Shown here in pieces: positions 52,233 to 62,378 of a stretch of 64,000 bases of DNA. A program made the position numbers and the translations under genes. Origin of the DNA: PVC group bacterium (GTDB taxonomy: Bacteria > Verrucomicrobiota > Kiritimatiellia > CAIKKV01); the NCBI GenBank assembly GCA_945898015.1, contig CAMDGM010000012.1, positions 1 to 64,000 of the forward strand, read 5' to 3'. The notes beneath the pieces are model-generated. The model did no database searches, was not told where the DNA came from, and saw only the letters and a list, made by a program, of their open reading frames with translations. Numbering within the stretch: position 1 is the first letter of the stretch; each line of letters starts with the position of its first letter.

Positions 52233-54659
52233 ATGACCACACCCACTGACGTCCGGGTCTCCACGTCCGGCACCATTATCACCGAACGCGACTTGCGTCA
52301 GGGCATGTACCTGAGCAACCTGTCGATCGTGGGCGCGATGATATTCGCGACCGCCGGCGGCATGCCGCTGACGATGCTCATGGAGCGACTGCACGCCAGC
52401 GGCAAACTCGTCGGGTTGCTTTCCACGGTGGCGTTGCTGGCCGGCGTCTTTCAGGTCTTCAGCTCGCTGTTGACGGAGCACCTGCCGTCCCGCAAGCCGA
52501 TGTGGTTTTGGAACATCCTGATCCACCGCGCGCTCTGGATTGTGATCCCGACTTTGTTGCTTTTAGGCTGCACGGTGTTTCCGGGCATCATGTCCCGGCT
52601 GCCGGTGCTCTTGATCGTGACGCTGGGGGTCAGTTCGGTTTTTGCCAGCATGGGAAGCGCCCCCTGGCTGAGCTGGATGTCGGATTTTCTTCCCGACCAT
52701 TTGCGAGGCCGGTTCTGGGCCATGCGGAATGCCTTTGTTTACGGATCCATGCTGGTGTCGGTGTTTGTGTTCGGATGGATCATGGACCGGTTTCCCCAGG
52801 ATCAATCCCTTCTGGGGTTTACGGGATTCATTATAGTCTTCACGATCGCCGTGATTTTCGGAATGTCGGACGTGTTCATCCACAACCGGGTGCTGGAACC
52901 CGTGCCCCGCCGGCAGAAGGATCACCTCGCGCCGGCCTCGGCATTCATGGCAGCCCTGAAGAACCGGGAGTTTGTCAAGGTCATGCTGTGTGTGGGCATC
53001 TGGAATTTTGCGATCTTCTTATCGGCCCCCTTCAGCGCCATTTTTCTGAAGGAATCCTATCAAGTATCGTATACCCATTTGTCCTATACCGCCGTTTCGG
53101 CCGGAATTGGGGGCATTTTAGGGGCCTTTGTGGCCCGACTGGTGGTGGATCGGATGGGGGCGCGAACCCTCTCGGCCGTCGCCCTGATTCTTTTCGGGGG
53201 ATTCGTTCTGGTCTGGTTTTTCATGCGGAATGCGCTCGTCACTTTTCAAATTCCCTTTCTAGGCTCGTTCAGTCTTCCGCAGTCGATTCTCGCCCTGCTG
53301 ATCATCAATGTGCCTTGCAGTTTGTGCGTGGTGTTGATCGGCACCTGCCAGACGACGCTGGTGACCTCCCAGGCGCCCGAGGAGCATCGCACGCTGGCTA
53401 TCGCCTTGTTCCAGGGCGTGATTGGGGTGATGGGGGCGGGAGGGTCCTTTCTGGGTGGTTTTTTGGTGGACAATTATCGCGATTATTTTTCGTTGTCACC
53501 CTTTCCTTTTCGTCTTCCTTTCGGCGACCCGGTCACCTATTTTCATGTGCTGGTCGGTCTCCAGCTCATGTTCATCTGGTTGGTGCTTGTCCCCATGCAT
53601 CTGCGGCTTAAGGAGTCGAAAGAGGGCATTTCGGTTCGCAATGTGATCCTGGGCTTGGTGACGGGAAATCCTATGCGCTTGGTTACCAATATGTTCAATC
53701 TTCACGCCCTCCAATCCTCCCCCGAGCCCGATCGCAAGACCCGCGCTATCCGCGAATTGGGCGAATCCCGCATCGCGATCGCGGTCGACGACCTGATCGC
53801 CCAGCTTGACGATCCGGATGCCGATGTCCGCGAGGAGGCGGCCATGGCGCTGGGTCGGATCGGCACCCCCCAGGCGGTCGAAGGCCTTTTGGCCAAGTTC
53901 GAGGATATTGATTCCGTGATTGCGCCCGAAATCGCCAAAGCGTTGCGAAAATCCAAGGATCCCCGGACGGTCTCCGCCCTGATGCGGAAACTGGCGGGTG
54001 GCGACTCGGCCATCCAGGTGGAGTCCGCCCGGACGCTGGGCATCATTGGCGACAAGCGGGCGGTACAGTCCCTTCTGGATCTGCTTTATGCGAGCCGGGA
54101 TGAAAAGGTCATATCGGCGTCTAGTGAAGCGTTGGCGCGGTTGGGGGAAATGGATGCCATTTTCAAGATTCTTCCCCGTATGCGTGAGACCCGGAATGCG
54201 GTGTTAAAACGATCCATGGGGTGCGCGGTGGGCGACCTGCTGGGCACGCCGGGCGAGTTTTATCGCGTGTTGCATGGCGAACAGCAGGCTTATGGCGAAG
54301 TGATCGGTAAGTTGATGGCCCATCTCAAGGAACAGGTTGGCGAGTCTTCCCGCGAAAAGCTGACACAATCCGGCCAGAATATAATCGGGCGGGTCGAGCA
54401 GGTGGAATCGGCCTTTCTGTTGCGGGATTATGGCGCTTGCGTCAATCAGGCCCTGGATTTAGCCATCGCCCTGTCCGCTTTAAAGTATGGCATCCAATAT
54501 GGTGGCGACGCCGAGGTGTTTGTCGAGGTTTTGATCTGGCGAGATCAGCGGTTCGGCGTGGGCACCTGGTATCTGGATCTGCTACGGCAGGGAGGGAGTC
54601 CCGATCAATTGGAAGCCATGCTGGCCTTGTATTTCCTTTCCACGTGGAGCAGTTCGTGA
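52233..54659 (+). CDS. MFS transporter fused to a cytoplasmic HEAT-repeat domain
   Basis: Residues 1-460 of this 808-residue protein are a major-facilitator transporter with about 12 hydrophobic segments and the conserved loops LPDHLRGRFWAMRNAF and VARLVVDRMGART. Residues about 490-645 hold three to four HEAT/PBS-lyase-type repeats (TRAIRELGESRIAIAVDDLI; VREEAAMALGRIGTPQAVEG; VESARTLGIIGDKRAVQSLL). Residues about 650-808 are helical with no known domain. The position after aldolase and kinase suggests a uronate or sugar-acid importer. HEAT repeats usually bind a protein, so the tail may tether or gate the transporter. Reading frame is intact across the junction. Confidence 0.9.
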   Translation: MTTPTDVRVSTSGTIITERDLRQGMYLSNLSIVGAMIFATAGGMPLTMLMERLHASGKLVGLLSTVALLAGVFQVFSSLLTEHLPSRKPMWFWNILIHRALWIVIPTLLLLGCTVFPGIMSRLPVLLIVTLGVSSVFASMGSAPWLSWMSDFLPDHLRGRFWAMRNAFVYGSMLVSVFVFGWIMDRFPQDQSLLGFTGFIIVFTIAVIFGMSDVFIHNRVLEPVPRRQKDHLAPASAFMAALKNREFVKVMLCVGIWNFAIFLSAPFSAIFLKESYQVSYTHLSYTAVSAGIGGILGAFVARLVVDRMGARTLSAVALILFGGFVLVWFFMRNALVTFQIPFLGSFSLPQSILALLIINVPCSLCVVLIGTCQTTLVTSQAPEEHRTLAIALFQGVIGVMGAGGSFLGGFLVDNYRDYFSLSPFPFRLPFGDPVTYFHVLVGLQLMFIWLVLVPMHLRLKESKEGISVRNVILGLVTGNPMRLVTNMFNLHALQSSPEPDRKTRAIRELGESRIAIAVDDLIAQLDDPDADVREEAAMALGRIGTPQAVEGLLAKFEDIDSVIAPEIAKALRKSKDPRTVSALMRKLAGGDSAIQVESARTLGIIGDKRAVQSLLDLLYASRDEKVISASSEALARLGEMDAIFKILPRMRETRNAVLKRSMGCAVGDLLGTPGEFYRVLHGEQQAYGEVIGKLMAHLKEQVGESSREKLTQSGQNIIGRVEQVESAFLLRDYGACVNQALDLAIALSALKYGIQYGGDAEVFVEVLIWRDQRFGVGTWYLDLLRQGGSPDQLEAMLALYFLSTWSSS

Positions 54660-54812
54660 AGGTCGGGCCACGGTCACGCGTGGGTTGATCCTGTTGCACG
54701 CCTCAATAACGCCTCAGTATTAACTGGCTATTGGGCGGGTATCTTGTTAAAAACAATCGGTGTAACGATTCGATCATCTCAAGCAGGGTTCAATTTCCCG
54801 GAAAGCAGTTTC

Positions 54813-56087
54813 ATGTCTTTTTCGCTTTTCTCCTTCAGTCCCGCCATTGTGGCCAATCTTGCCGAAATGGGCTATTCGGTGCCCACCCCGATCCAGCGCG
54901 ATGCGATTGGCCCTATCCTGGGCGGACGGGATGTCATGGGGCTAGCTCAGACGGGAACAGGCAAAACGGCGGCTTATGCGTTGCCTGTTCTCCAGCGCCT
55001 GCTTTCCGGTCCCCGCCGTCGGATCCGTGCGCTGGTCGTGGCCCCGACCCGCGAGCTCGCGGAGCAGATTCACGAGGTTTTCGTGAAGCTTGGCCAGGGC
55101 ACGGGATTGCGGTTTACCGCGATTTATGGAGGTGCCAACATTCGGCCCCAGTTCGTGAATCTTCGGGCCGGGGTTGAAGTGGTGATTGCCTGTCCCGGCC
55201 GCTTGCTCGATCATGTCAACCGCGGCACCTGCCGCCTTGAAAACGTGGAAACCGTGGTTCTGGACGAGGCCGACCGCATGTTCGACATGGGCTTTTTGCC
55301 GGATATTCGCCGGATTCTCGCGAAACTTCCGTCGTCGCGTCAGACGCTTCTTTTTTCCGCCACCATGCCGGTTGATATCCGGCGTCTGGCCAACGATGTC
55401 CTCCATGATCCGTTGACGGTCCAGGTTGAGCACGCGTTGCCGCCCGCCACGGTTTCCCACGCGTTGTATCCCGTGTCCCAGGCCCTCAAGACGGATCTTT
55501 TGCTGAAGCTGCTCACCCAGATTGATCGGGAGTCCGTGCTGGTGTTCACCCGCACCAAGCACCGGGCGGAAAAATTGGCCCGGACGCTTTCCGGCGCGGG
55601 CCACAAAACCACCTCGCTCCAGGGAAACCTGTCCCAGAATCGCCGCAAGGAGGCGATGGAGGGGTTCCGGACCGGCGCGTATCATATCATGGTGGCCACC
55701 GACATCGCCTCCCGGGGGCTGGATGTGTCCTCGATATCCCATGTGATTAACTTTGATGTGCCCGCCACGGTCGACGATTATATTCACCGTATCGGGCGGA
55801 CGGGGCGTGCCGCCAAAACGGGCGATGCTTTTACGCTGGTCACCCGCGAGGACGAGGGCCTAGTGCGAGCCATTGAACATCGCCTTCAGACCCGGTTGGT
55901 GCGGCATACGCTTCCGGATTTCAATTACCATGGAGATCACGCGCAGGGGGAAACGCCGCGATTCCGCCCCAAGCCGGTCGAGCCGCGCCTGGATGGAACG
56001 CCACGTCCGCCTCTGGGCCCCCGCCATGGCGCGCGCTTCAATCGCAAACCGGGCGTTTATTTGAACCGTTTCCGCGGGGGCCGGTGA
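54813..56087 (+). CDS. DEAD-box RNA helicase
   Basis: This 424-residue ATP-dependent RNA helicase unwinds RNA in ribosome assembly or decay. Motifs in order: Q-motif (GYSVPTPIQRDAI), motif I AQTGTGKT, Ia APTRELAEQ, DEAD as VLDEADRMFDMGF, SAT in LLFSATMPVD, then TDIASRGLDVSS and HRIGRTGRAAKTGD. The core is about 370 residues and the basic tail about 55 residues, resembling RhlE-type helicases. ATG 54813 follows GGAAAG. It overlaps the convergent lyase-like gene by 31 bases. Confidence 0.95.
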   Translation: MSFSLFSFSPAIVANLAEMGYSVPTPIQRDAIGPILGGRDVMGLAQTGTGKTAAYALPVLQRLLSGPRRRIRALVVAPTRELAEQIHEVFVKLGQGTGLRFTAIYGGANIRPQFVNLRAGVEVVIACPGRLLDHVNRGTCRLENVETVVLDEADRMFDMGFLPDIRRILAKLPSSRQTLLFSATMPVDIRRLANDVLHDPLTVQVEHALPPATVSHALYPVSQALKTDLLLKLLTQIDRESVLVFTRTKHRAEKLARTLSGAGHKTTSLQGNLSQNRRKEAMEGFRTGAYHIMVATDIASRGLDVSSISHVINFDVPATVDDYIHRIGRTGRAAKTGDAFTLVTREDEGLVRAIEHRLQTRLVRHTLPDFNYHGDHAQGETPRFRPKPVEPRLDGTPRPPLGPRHGARFNRKPGVYLNRFRGGR

Positions 56088-58288
56088 GCCTCGATGTCGG
56101 ACGTGTGATGGACCGGCAGGGTCCACGTTGTAATGGAATCGCCTGAGCCGGTGCGGATGACCACGTCGGTTTCTGCGCGCCCGTTGACCCGGTGAATGGA
56201 CACTGGTGTTTTCCCGAAGCTCCAGGCGGAAAGGAACAACACGGATCGCCCCCGGGCCCGAATCATGAGCGTGTGGCGTGGAGCGACGATCCCCTTTTCG
56301 CCGAGCGTATGCATCTTTTCGGGTTCGGGCACAGGATCCATGGCGGACCATATCGTGCCGTGGGGCGGCAGAATGACGGACGCATGGGTGTGACCGTGAA
56401 GCCGCTCCCAGGACAGGTGAAAGGATTTCTCCGCGCACGGGATTTGGTGTGTGTTCAGGAAGTGCCGATATCCGCGCCGGTCGCCCAGCGACGCCGGTCG
56501 ACTGCCCGGTGGCAACCGGGGCATCCCGACGGTATGCATGGCCCAGTCGAATTGACGGAGTCGATCGCTGGTAACCCGGAAAACGTCCAGTGCGAAGGCG
56601 GGTGTCACAATCAGGGTCCGATCGAGTCTCGTACCGGGGTAGACCCGGTCATTCATAGCCCGTGCCGCCTTAAAGTTTTTTCCGTCGGGCTGGAAAAGAA
56701 GCGGCGTTCCGTCGGAGGCGGTGTCGCGCCACCGATCGGCTTCCCAGATGGATTGCGTCTCGAAATCGTAGGGGAACATGGGTGTTTCATCCGCGGTCAC
56801 CGTATTGTGCGCGATCGTGGTCCGTCCCCATGTGAGATAAAGGGGGTCGGCGTATCCCCGGTTGTCCATTCGAGGCGCATCGGTTGTTTTTTCGCCGCCG
56901 CCGTAAAGGTCGATGTGAAGAGCGGCAGGGGCCTGATGGCCCGCGGAGTGGGGGCCCCAGAAGAGGAAGGCCGCGGGAGCGTCAATCCGGTCGGGGTCGC
57001 TTCGCAGGACGACTGCCCCGGTCACGGGAAAATATGAGCAGCACTGGCGATGTTCTCCGGCCAGTGAAAAACGGGTTTCCTGGCGGTAGTCGAGTCGACC
57101 CTTGGGATAACGGCTGCGGGCGATTCGTCCGAATGCCGCTTCGTTGATCCACGGGGATTGCAGTGAGAGAGGCAGGCCGGGAACAGGGCGCTGACTGGCC
57201 GGGGTTTCCGTTTCCGCGTGATGCAGGAACCAGGCGTACTTGGGGTCTTTGTAGATTTCGTAGGCTCGATCGTAAATAACCCCCCAGGTGAAAATGCCGC
57301 GCATGTTTTCGAGTCGGGAGTCACCCAGGGTGGAGTAATCGCCGTTCGGGAACGCCAGGTAGAAGGGGGCATCGAATGCCGCCTTGAGTGTTTTGACGCC
57401 TTGAAAGGGGCCGTAGGCCCGGTGCAGGTCGTGTCCGTCATCCTGCCACTGGGGTGGCAGTTTGGCATGCCACAGGTCCACGCCAATGGGGAGCAGGAGG
57501 TCGGCCAGTTCGACCAGGACGTAGAGGGTGAAAAAGTGGTAACCGGTGGTCCGTTCCCAGTGAAGGCCGTCGGACAGGATGTCGTGGCGGAGTTGGTGGA
57601 TGAGTCCGTAACGCCATTGGTCGTTGCACCGGCATCCGTAAAGCACGTCGTGAATGCCCTGCCGGTCGTGGAGCGCCACGGCAAGGGCCATGTTGCCCAT
57701 CATGACGGCGGTGCCGTGATTTCCGCAGAAGGGATGGTGGGCGGCCTGGGCGGCGGCGCGGGCGGCCTCCAATAGCTTGCGAAACAGGCGTTCGTCGGAG
57801 GTGGATAAGGGGGCGGCAGCAAGGCAGTCGTAGGTTTGGGCAAGGTTCAGGATGAAATGGGCTTCGCCGATGTCTTCCATGTCCAGACGCCCCTTGCCGG
57901 GGATCACCGGCCAGCGGGGATAGGCGCGCGCCAGGCGGCGCAGGAGGTCGAGTGCCTTTTCCCGGTAGACGGTTTTCCGGGTGAGAAGTCCGGCAAAGGC
58001 ATTGCATAAGGCCTGTCGGGCGGCGCTTTGAGCCCATTCACGATCGGGTTTGTCAGGTTGGAAAGCGGGGTCGTGAACGGGTTCGGACGCCCGGTCCAGA
58101 AGGCGCTCGAATGCTTGTTTTGGCCATCCCCCGTTGGCGATCATTTTCCGGGTGTTGGCCAGTTTGTCGGGGGTTGTGAAAACATGGGGCCGGGCGGGGA
58201 AGCCTTTTGGCATCAGGCCGAAGGGATCATACGAGCCATTTTCGAGCAGTTCCGGATAGGATCGTGGCGTGATGGGGTCAGGGAACAT
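56057..58288 (-). CDS. Heparinase II/III-like or alginate-lyase-like protein
   Basis: This 743-residue protein has the two-part plan of heparinase II/III and alginate lyase (PL15/PL17) enzymes: an alpha/alpha toroid (about 60-380) and an antiparallel beta-sandwich half (about 400-700). CGNHGTAVM supplies the asparagine-histidine pair and HWERTTGYHFF the tyrosine of the lyase site; the second half is marked by the metal-type motif TIAHNTVTADET. No signal peptide is seen, so it may be cytoplasmic and act on oligosaccharides. AAGGAG precedes the ATG. It lies next to the KDG/KDPG operon, which would use unsaturated uronates. Confidence 0.72.
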   Translation of the reverse strand: MFPDPITPRSYPELLENGSYDPFGLMPKGFPARPHVFTTPDKLANTRKMIANGGWPKQAFERLLDRASEPVHDPAFQPDKPDREWAQSAARQALCNAFAGLLTRKTVYREKALDLLRRLARAYPRWPVIPGKGRLDMEDIGEAHFILNLAQTYDCLAAAPLSTSDERLFRKLLEAARAAAQAAHHPFCGNHGTAVMMGNMALAVALHDRQGIHDVLYGCRCNDQWRYGLIHQLRHDILSDGLHWERTTGYHFFTLYVLVELADLLLPIGVDLWHAKLPPQWQDDGHDLHRAYGPFQGVKTLKAAFDAPFYLAFPNGDYSTLGDSRLENMRGIFTWGVIYDRAYEIYKDPKYAWFLHHAETETPASQRPVPGLPLSLQSPWINEAAFGRIARSRYPKGRLDYRQETRFSLAGEHRQCCSYFPVTGAVVLRSDPDRIDAPAAFLFWGPHSAGHQAPAALHIDLYGGGEKTTDAPRMDNRGYADPLYLTWGRTTIAHNTVTADETPMFPYDFETQSIWEADRWRDTASDGTPLLFQPDGKNFKAARAMNDRVYPGTRLDRTLIVTPAFALDVFRVTSDRLRQFDWAMHTVGMPRLPPGSRPASLGDRRGYRHFLNTHQIPCAEKSFHLSWERLHGHTHASVILPPHGTIWSAMDPVPEPEKMHTLGEKGIVAPRHTLMIRARGRSVLFLSAWSFGKTPVSIHRVNGRAETDVVIRTGSGDSITTWTLPVHHTSDIEAHRPPRKRFK

Positions 58289-58377
58289 AAGGCTCCTTTT
58301 CGAATGCCTGTAGAGTAGGGCTTGTTTGTGCCGAACTCAAGCCGGAGCTTTCATCTATTTCGGGCATGCCCCTGAGC

Positions 58378-58406
58378 TTGCCTTTCGTCCGGGCTTTCCG
58401 TATAGT
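58378..58406 (+). promoter_or_regulatory. Sigma70-type promoter for aspS
   Basis: TTGCCT (58378-58383), a 17-base spacer and TATAGT (58401-58406); the start at 58435 is 29 bases downstream with AAGGAAG. Confidence 0.6.
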
Positions 58407-58434
58407 TCGCGATCTACTGGACAAGGAAGTCATC

Positions 58435-60231
58435 ATGCATATTTATCGAACTCACACCTGTGGCGCGCTCCGCAAAGAGCAGGCGGGCCTTGAAGTCAGG
58501 CTTTCCGGCTGGGTTTTCCGCAAGCGGGATCACGGCCAGCTGCTTTTCATTGATTTGCGCGATCATTACGGACTTACCCAGATCGTGGTTTATCCGGAAA
58601 GCCCCTTTTTCGAAGACTGCCAGAAGCTCCGCCTTGAAACGGTGATCACGGTTACCGGGCAGGTGAAAATGCGGGAGCCCGAGACTGTCAACCCGGGCCT
58701 TCCCACCGGCGAAATCGAGCTCGTCGCGGCTACGTTTTCGGTTCAGGGCTCGTGTGAGCCCCTGCCGTTGTACCTGTCGGGAACCGAGGAGGAGGCGGGT
58801 CCCGAGGAGACGCGCCTCAAGTATCGTTATCTGGACTTGCGCCGCGACACCCTTCACCGCAACATTCTCCTCCGGTCCAGCGTGATTGCGAGCCTCCGCC
58901 GACGCATGATCGGCCATGGGTTCAATGAATTCCAGACGCCGATCCTGACCAGCAGTTCGCCCGAGGGCGCGCGTGATTATCTGGTTCCCAGCCGCGTGCA
59001 TCCGGGAAAGTTCTATGCCCTTCCGCAGGCGCCCCAGCAGTTCAAGCAGCTCCTGATGATTGCGGGGTTTGACCGCTATTTCCAGATTGCGCCCTGCTTC
59101 CGTGACGAGGACGCCCGCGCCGATCGTTCGCCCGGTGAGTTTTACCAGCTCGATATCGAGATGTCGTTCGTCACGCAGGAGGATGTCTTTGCGGTGGTCG
59201 AAGATGTCATTCATGGGGTGTTTACGGAGTTCTCCCGTCAAGCGGCCGACAAACCGCCGTTCCGGAGGATTGCGTATCAGGATGCCATGCTGCATTATGG
59301 ATCCGACAAGCCCGACCTGCGCAACCCCATCCTGATTCAAGACGTCGGTGATGTTTTCAAAGACACCGGCTTCAAGGTGTTTCGGTCGGTGATGGAAAAG
59401 GGAGGGGTGGTGCGGGCCATTCCGGTCAAGGGTATTGCGGGCCAGCCGCGCAGCTTTTTTGATAAACTGGTGGAGCATGCCCAGTCCATCGGGGCGGGGG
59501 GGCTGGCCTATCTGGTCTGGGGCCCCGAGGGCGTCAAGGGGCCTCTGGCCAAATTCATGACCCCGGCGGAGGGGGAAAAGCTCGTGGCCAAATGCGGGGT
59601 GGGGACCGGCGATGTGGTGTTTTTCGTCTGCGATCAGGAAAAAAACGCCAGTCGTATCGCGGGCGATATTCGCACCAAGCTGGGCCGGGATCTGGATCTT
59701 TTGGAAAAGAACGTCTACCGGTTCTGCTGGATTGTGGACTTCCCCATGTTTGAAACCGACGAGGAGACGGGCCAGCTGGCCTTTTCTCACAATCCGTTCT
59801 CCATGCCCCAGGGTGGCATGGACGCCCTGATGACCCAGGATCCACTGACGATCAAGGCGTTCCAGTATGATATTGTCTGCAACGGGACCGAGCTCTCCAG
59901 CGGGGCCATCCGCAATCATAGCCAGGACGTTATGGTCAAGGCCTTCGAGCTCGCCGGGTATACGCGTGAAGATGTGGAAAGCAAGTTCCCGGCGCTTTTC
60001 CAGGCCTTCAAGTTTGGCGCCCCGCCGCATGGCGGCATTGCCCCGGGTGTGGATCGCATGGTCATGCTCCTGGCTGGGGAGAGCAATATCCGGGAAGTGA
60101 TCGCCTTTCCGATGAATCAGAAGGCGCAGGACCTGATGATGGGCGCGCCCGCAACGGTGACCGAAAAACAGCTTCGCGAACTTCATGTCAAGGTCAACCT
60201 TCCCCAGCCGAAGAAGGAGCCGGGGGTATGA
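58435..60231 (+). CDS. aspS: Aspartyl-tRNA synthetase
   Basis: This 598-residue class II synthetase charges tRNA-Asp. Its N-terminal OB fold ([20 protein letters not shown]) binds the anticodon and a GAD insertion follows. Motif 2 is [19 protein letters not shown], and motif 3 ends [20 protein letters not shown]. The length and GAD domain are those of the bacterial type; whether it is discriminating or nondiscriminating cannot be read here. It starts at ATG 58435, behind AAGGAAG. It begins a run of housekeeping genes with short gaps. Confidence 0.97.
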   Translation: MHIYRTHTCGALRKEQAGLEVRLSGWVFRKRDHGQLLFIDLRDHYGLTQIVVYPESPFFEDCQKLRLETVITVTGQVKMREPETVNPGLPTGEIELVAATFSVQGSCEPLPLYLSGTEEEAGPEETRLKYRYLDLRRDTLHRNILLRSSVIASLRRRMIGHGFNEFQTPILTSSSPEGARDYLVPSRVHPGKFYALPQAPQQFKQLLMIAGFDRYFQIAPCFRDEDARADRSPGEFYQLDIEMSFVTQEDVFAVVEDVIHGVFTEFSRQAADKPPFRRIAYQDAMLHYGSDKPDLRNPILIQDVGDVFKDTGFKVFRSVMEKGGVVRAIPVKGIAGQPRSFFDKLVEHAQSIGAGGLAYLVWGPEGVKGPLAKFMTPAEGEKLVAKCGVGTGDVVFFVCDQEKNASRIAGDIRTKLGRDLDLLEKNVYRFCWIVDFPMFETDEETGQLAFSHNPFSMPQGGMDALMTQDPLTIKAFQYDIVCNGTELSSGAIRNHSQDVMVKAFELAGYTREDVESKFPALFQAFKFGAPPHGGIAPGVDRMVMLLAGESNIREVIAFPMNQKAQDLMMGAPATVTEKQLRELHVKVNLPQPKKEPGV

Positions 60232-60247
60232 CCCGGGAGTCATAGCC

Positions 60248-60742
60248 ATGTTTCGGAGCGGTATCGGGTTTGATATCCATCGCCTGGTAGAAGGACGGCG
60301 GCTTGTCCTGGGGGGCGTGGAGATTCCGCATCGGCTTGGCCTGGAGGGTCATTCTGACGCGGATGTTGTTTGCCACGCCCTGATGGATGCGCTTCTGGGT
60401 GCTGTGGCAGCCGGGGATATCGGACAGCATTTTCCCAATACCGACATCCGGTGGAAGAATGCCGACAGCTTGAATATGCTGACTCGGGTGGCTGAAATTG
60501 TTCGTGTCGCCGGTTATGAGGTTGCGAATGTGGATGCCATGGTGATGGCCGAAGAACCGAAGCTGGCCCCGCATATTCCCCTTATGCGGGAGCGGGTGGC
60601 TCGAGCCTTGGGGTTGGAGGTTGGACAGGTGTCGGTCAAGGCGGGGACGCATGAGAAGCTCGGCGCCATTGGGCGCGGCGAGGGCATTGGCGTTATGGCG
60701 ACCGCCGCGCTTTTTCGAAAGACTAAACAGGAGGATGCGTGA
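60248..60742 (+). CDS. ispF: 2-C-methyl-D-erythritol 2,4-cyclodiphosphate synthase
   Basis: IspF forms the cyclic diphosphate intermediate of the non-mevalonate isoprenoid route. This 164-residue protein is of the usual size. The zinc ligands are D9 and H11 (GFDIHRL) and the histidine in LEGHSDADV; the pocket DIGQHFPNTD and the end VKAGTHEKLGAIGRGEGI are diagnostic. The ATG (60248) is 16 bases after aspS. It overlaps the next gene by one base. Confidence 0.97.
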   Translation: MFRSGIGFDIHRLVEGRRLVLGGVEIPHRLGLEGHSDADVVCHALMDALLGAVAAGDIGQHFPNTDIRWKNADSLNMLTRVAEIVRVAGYEVANVDAMVMAEEPKLAPHIPLMRERVARALGLEVGQVSVKAGTHEKLGAIGRGEGIGVMATAALFRKTKQEDA

Positions 60743-61707
60743 TGGTGCATTTACAGGACTATAACGACCCGCCGCCGTCCCGAAAGCTGTGGGTTGTTTT
60801 GCCGATTGTCATCCTGCTAGTTGCTTTTGCGGGCTGGCGAATGCTGCGGGCTCGTTCGAGTTCCAGCGAGACTCGAGTCCCGGTCGTGTCGTTGCCCCTC
60901 ACGCCGACGAATGCCATTCTGACTCCGGCTGTGGCGTCCGTTCCCTCCAGCACGTCTACGCCGAGTCGAGTATCCGCGGTGATTCCGGCGGCGGAACTGG
61001 CTGAGGCGGCGGCGCTCGAGAAGGCGGGCTCGCCCGTGGAGGCGCGCGAGAAATATTTGCAGATTCTTGAACGGCGCCCCGGTGTTCCCGGACTGGATGC
61101 GGTTGAGGAAAAAATCGGGACGCTTGGCGTTGAGTTGCTCATGACTCCGCATCCGATGCCGGAGAAGACGGATTATGTCGTGGCGGCCGGTGATACCCTT
61201 GATAAGATTGCCCGCAAATTCAATTCCACGAAGGAGTTGATGATCACGAACAACCTTATTGCAAGGCCGTCCCTGATCAAGCGTGGCGACCATTTCCGTG
61301 TGTTCAGCGGAACCTTTCAAGTTCGTGTGAATAAAACCCGTTCCGATCTGGTGGTGACGTTGAACAGCCGGTTTTTCAAGCGATACCGCATCGGAACCGG
61401 GAAGTTTGGAAAGACGCCCGTGGGGTCGTTTGTCATTTGTGAACGGATCACCCAGCCGGTCTGGTGGAAGCCAGACGGGAAGGCGGTTCCTTATGGCCAG
61501 CCCGACAACATTCTGGGCACGCATTGGCTGGCGCTCAAGCCCACGGGAAGCACGCCGGCGGTTTCGGGGTATGGCCTCCATGGAACGTGGGATGAGTCCA
61601 GTATCGGCAAGGCGGAAAGCGCCGGATGTGTTCGTTTGCGAAACGCCGATGTGGGGCAGCTTTATGTGATGCTTCCGATCGGGACGGAAGTGACGATTGA
61701 GGAATGA
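60742..61707 (+). CDS. LysM-containing L,D-transpeptidase
   Basis: This 321-residue protein has an N-terminal membrane anchor (about 13-32), a periplasmic linker, a LysM peptidoglycan-binding domain (about 145-190, VVAAGDTLDKIARKF) and a YkuD catalytic domain. The active site is readable: HGTWDESSIGKAESAGCVRL with the nucleophilic cysteine in SAGC. Such enzymes form 3-3 cross-links in peptidoglycan or attach proteins to it. GGAGG precedes ATG 60742, which overlaps the ispF stop. It implies peptidoglycan in this organism. Confidence 0.93.
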   Translation: MVHLQDYNDPPPSRKLWVVLPIVILLVAFAGWRMLRARSSSSETRVPVVSLPLTPTNAILTPAVASVPSSTSTPSRVSAVIPAAELAEAAALEKAGSPVEAREKYLQILERRPGVPGLDAVEEKIGTLGVELLMTPHPMPEKTDYVVAAGDTLDKIARKFNSTKELMITNNLIARPSLIKRGDHFRVFSGTFQVRVNKTRSDLVVTLNSRFFKRYRIGTGKFGKTPVGSFVICERITQPVWWKPDGKAVPYGQPDNILGTHWLALKPTGSTPAVSGYGLHGTWDESSIGKAESAGCVRLRNADVGQLYVMLPIGTEVTIEE

Positions 61708-62378
61708 ATACTGGGCCCACCATTATCAAGCGGGGCGGCTTTATCTCATTTGAAGGACCTGAGGGTTGTGGAAAGTCCACCCAGGGGCGGATTCTGGCCG
61801 ATCGCATTAAGGCGAAAGGCTATTCGGTGGTGTGTACCCGTGAACCGGGTGGAACCCGAACCGGCGAATTGATTCGTGAGATTCTCCAGCATGACAAGGC
61901 AGGCGAAGCTCTTGTTCCCGAGGCGGAGATGCTCCTTTTTCTGGCCAGTCGTGCCCAGTTGGTCCGCCAGGTCATTTTGCCGGCGTTGGAATCCGGCACG
62001 TGGGTGATTAGCGACCGTTTTATGGACTCTACGGTGGCTTATCAGGGGTATGGCCGCGGCTTTGATCCTGAACGGATCATGGACTTTAATAAGTTCGCCG
62101 TGGGCGCCGTGGTCCCGGATCTGACGCTGCTCCTGGATTTGGAAGTGAAGGAGGGGTTTGCGCGAATGGCTGAACGCAACCGCCGCACGGGCGTGGCGCA
62201 TGACCGGATGGAACGGGAGTCGGTGGACTTTCATGAACGCATGAGGCAGGGATATCTCGCCCTGGCCCGGCGCATGCCGGATCGAATCCGTGTCGTCGGG
62301 GCCGCCCGGAGTCCGGAGATTGTGTCGGAGGAGATTTGGAAGGTGGTTAGCGATGTCCTCGACTGCGCCCACGAATAA
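61704..62378 (+). CDS. tmk: Thymidylate kinase
   Basis: Tmk phosphorylates dTMP to dTDP. This 224-residue kinase has the P-loop FEGPEGCGKSTQ, the DR motif VISDRFMDSTVAYQGYGRG and the lid EGFARMAERNRRTG, which holds the lid arginines. Length fits the family. It overlaps the transpeptidase by four bases (ATGA) and the delta-prime gene by 26. A tmk-holB pairing is common in bacteria. Confidence 0.95.
   Translation: MNTGPTIIKRGGFISFEGPEGCGKSTQGRILADRIKAKGYSVVCTREPGGTRTGELIREILQHDKAGEALVPEAEMLLFLASRAQLVRQVILPALESGTWVISDRFMDSTVAYQGYGRGFDPERIMDFNKFAVGAVVPDLTLLLDLEVKEGFARMAERNRRTGVAHDRMERESVDFHERMRQGYLALARRMPDRIRVVGAARSPEIVSEEIWKVVSDVLDCAHE

Noticed and set aside
58414-60249. Open frame of 611 codons antisense to aspS
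   Set aside because: It is a GC-driven shadow of a clearly recognised aspartyl-tRNA synthetase.
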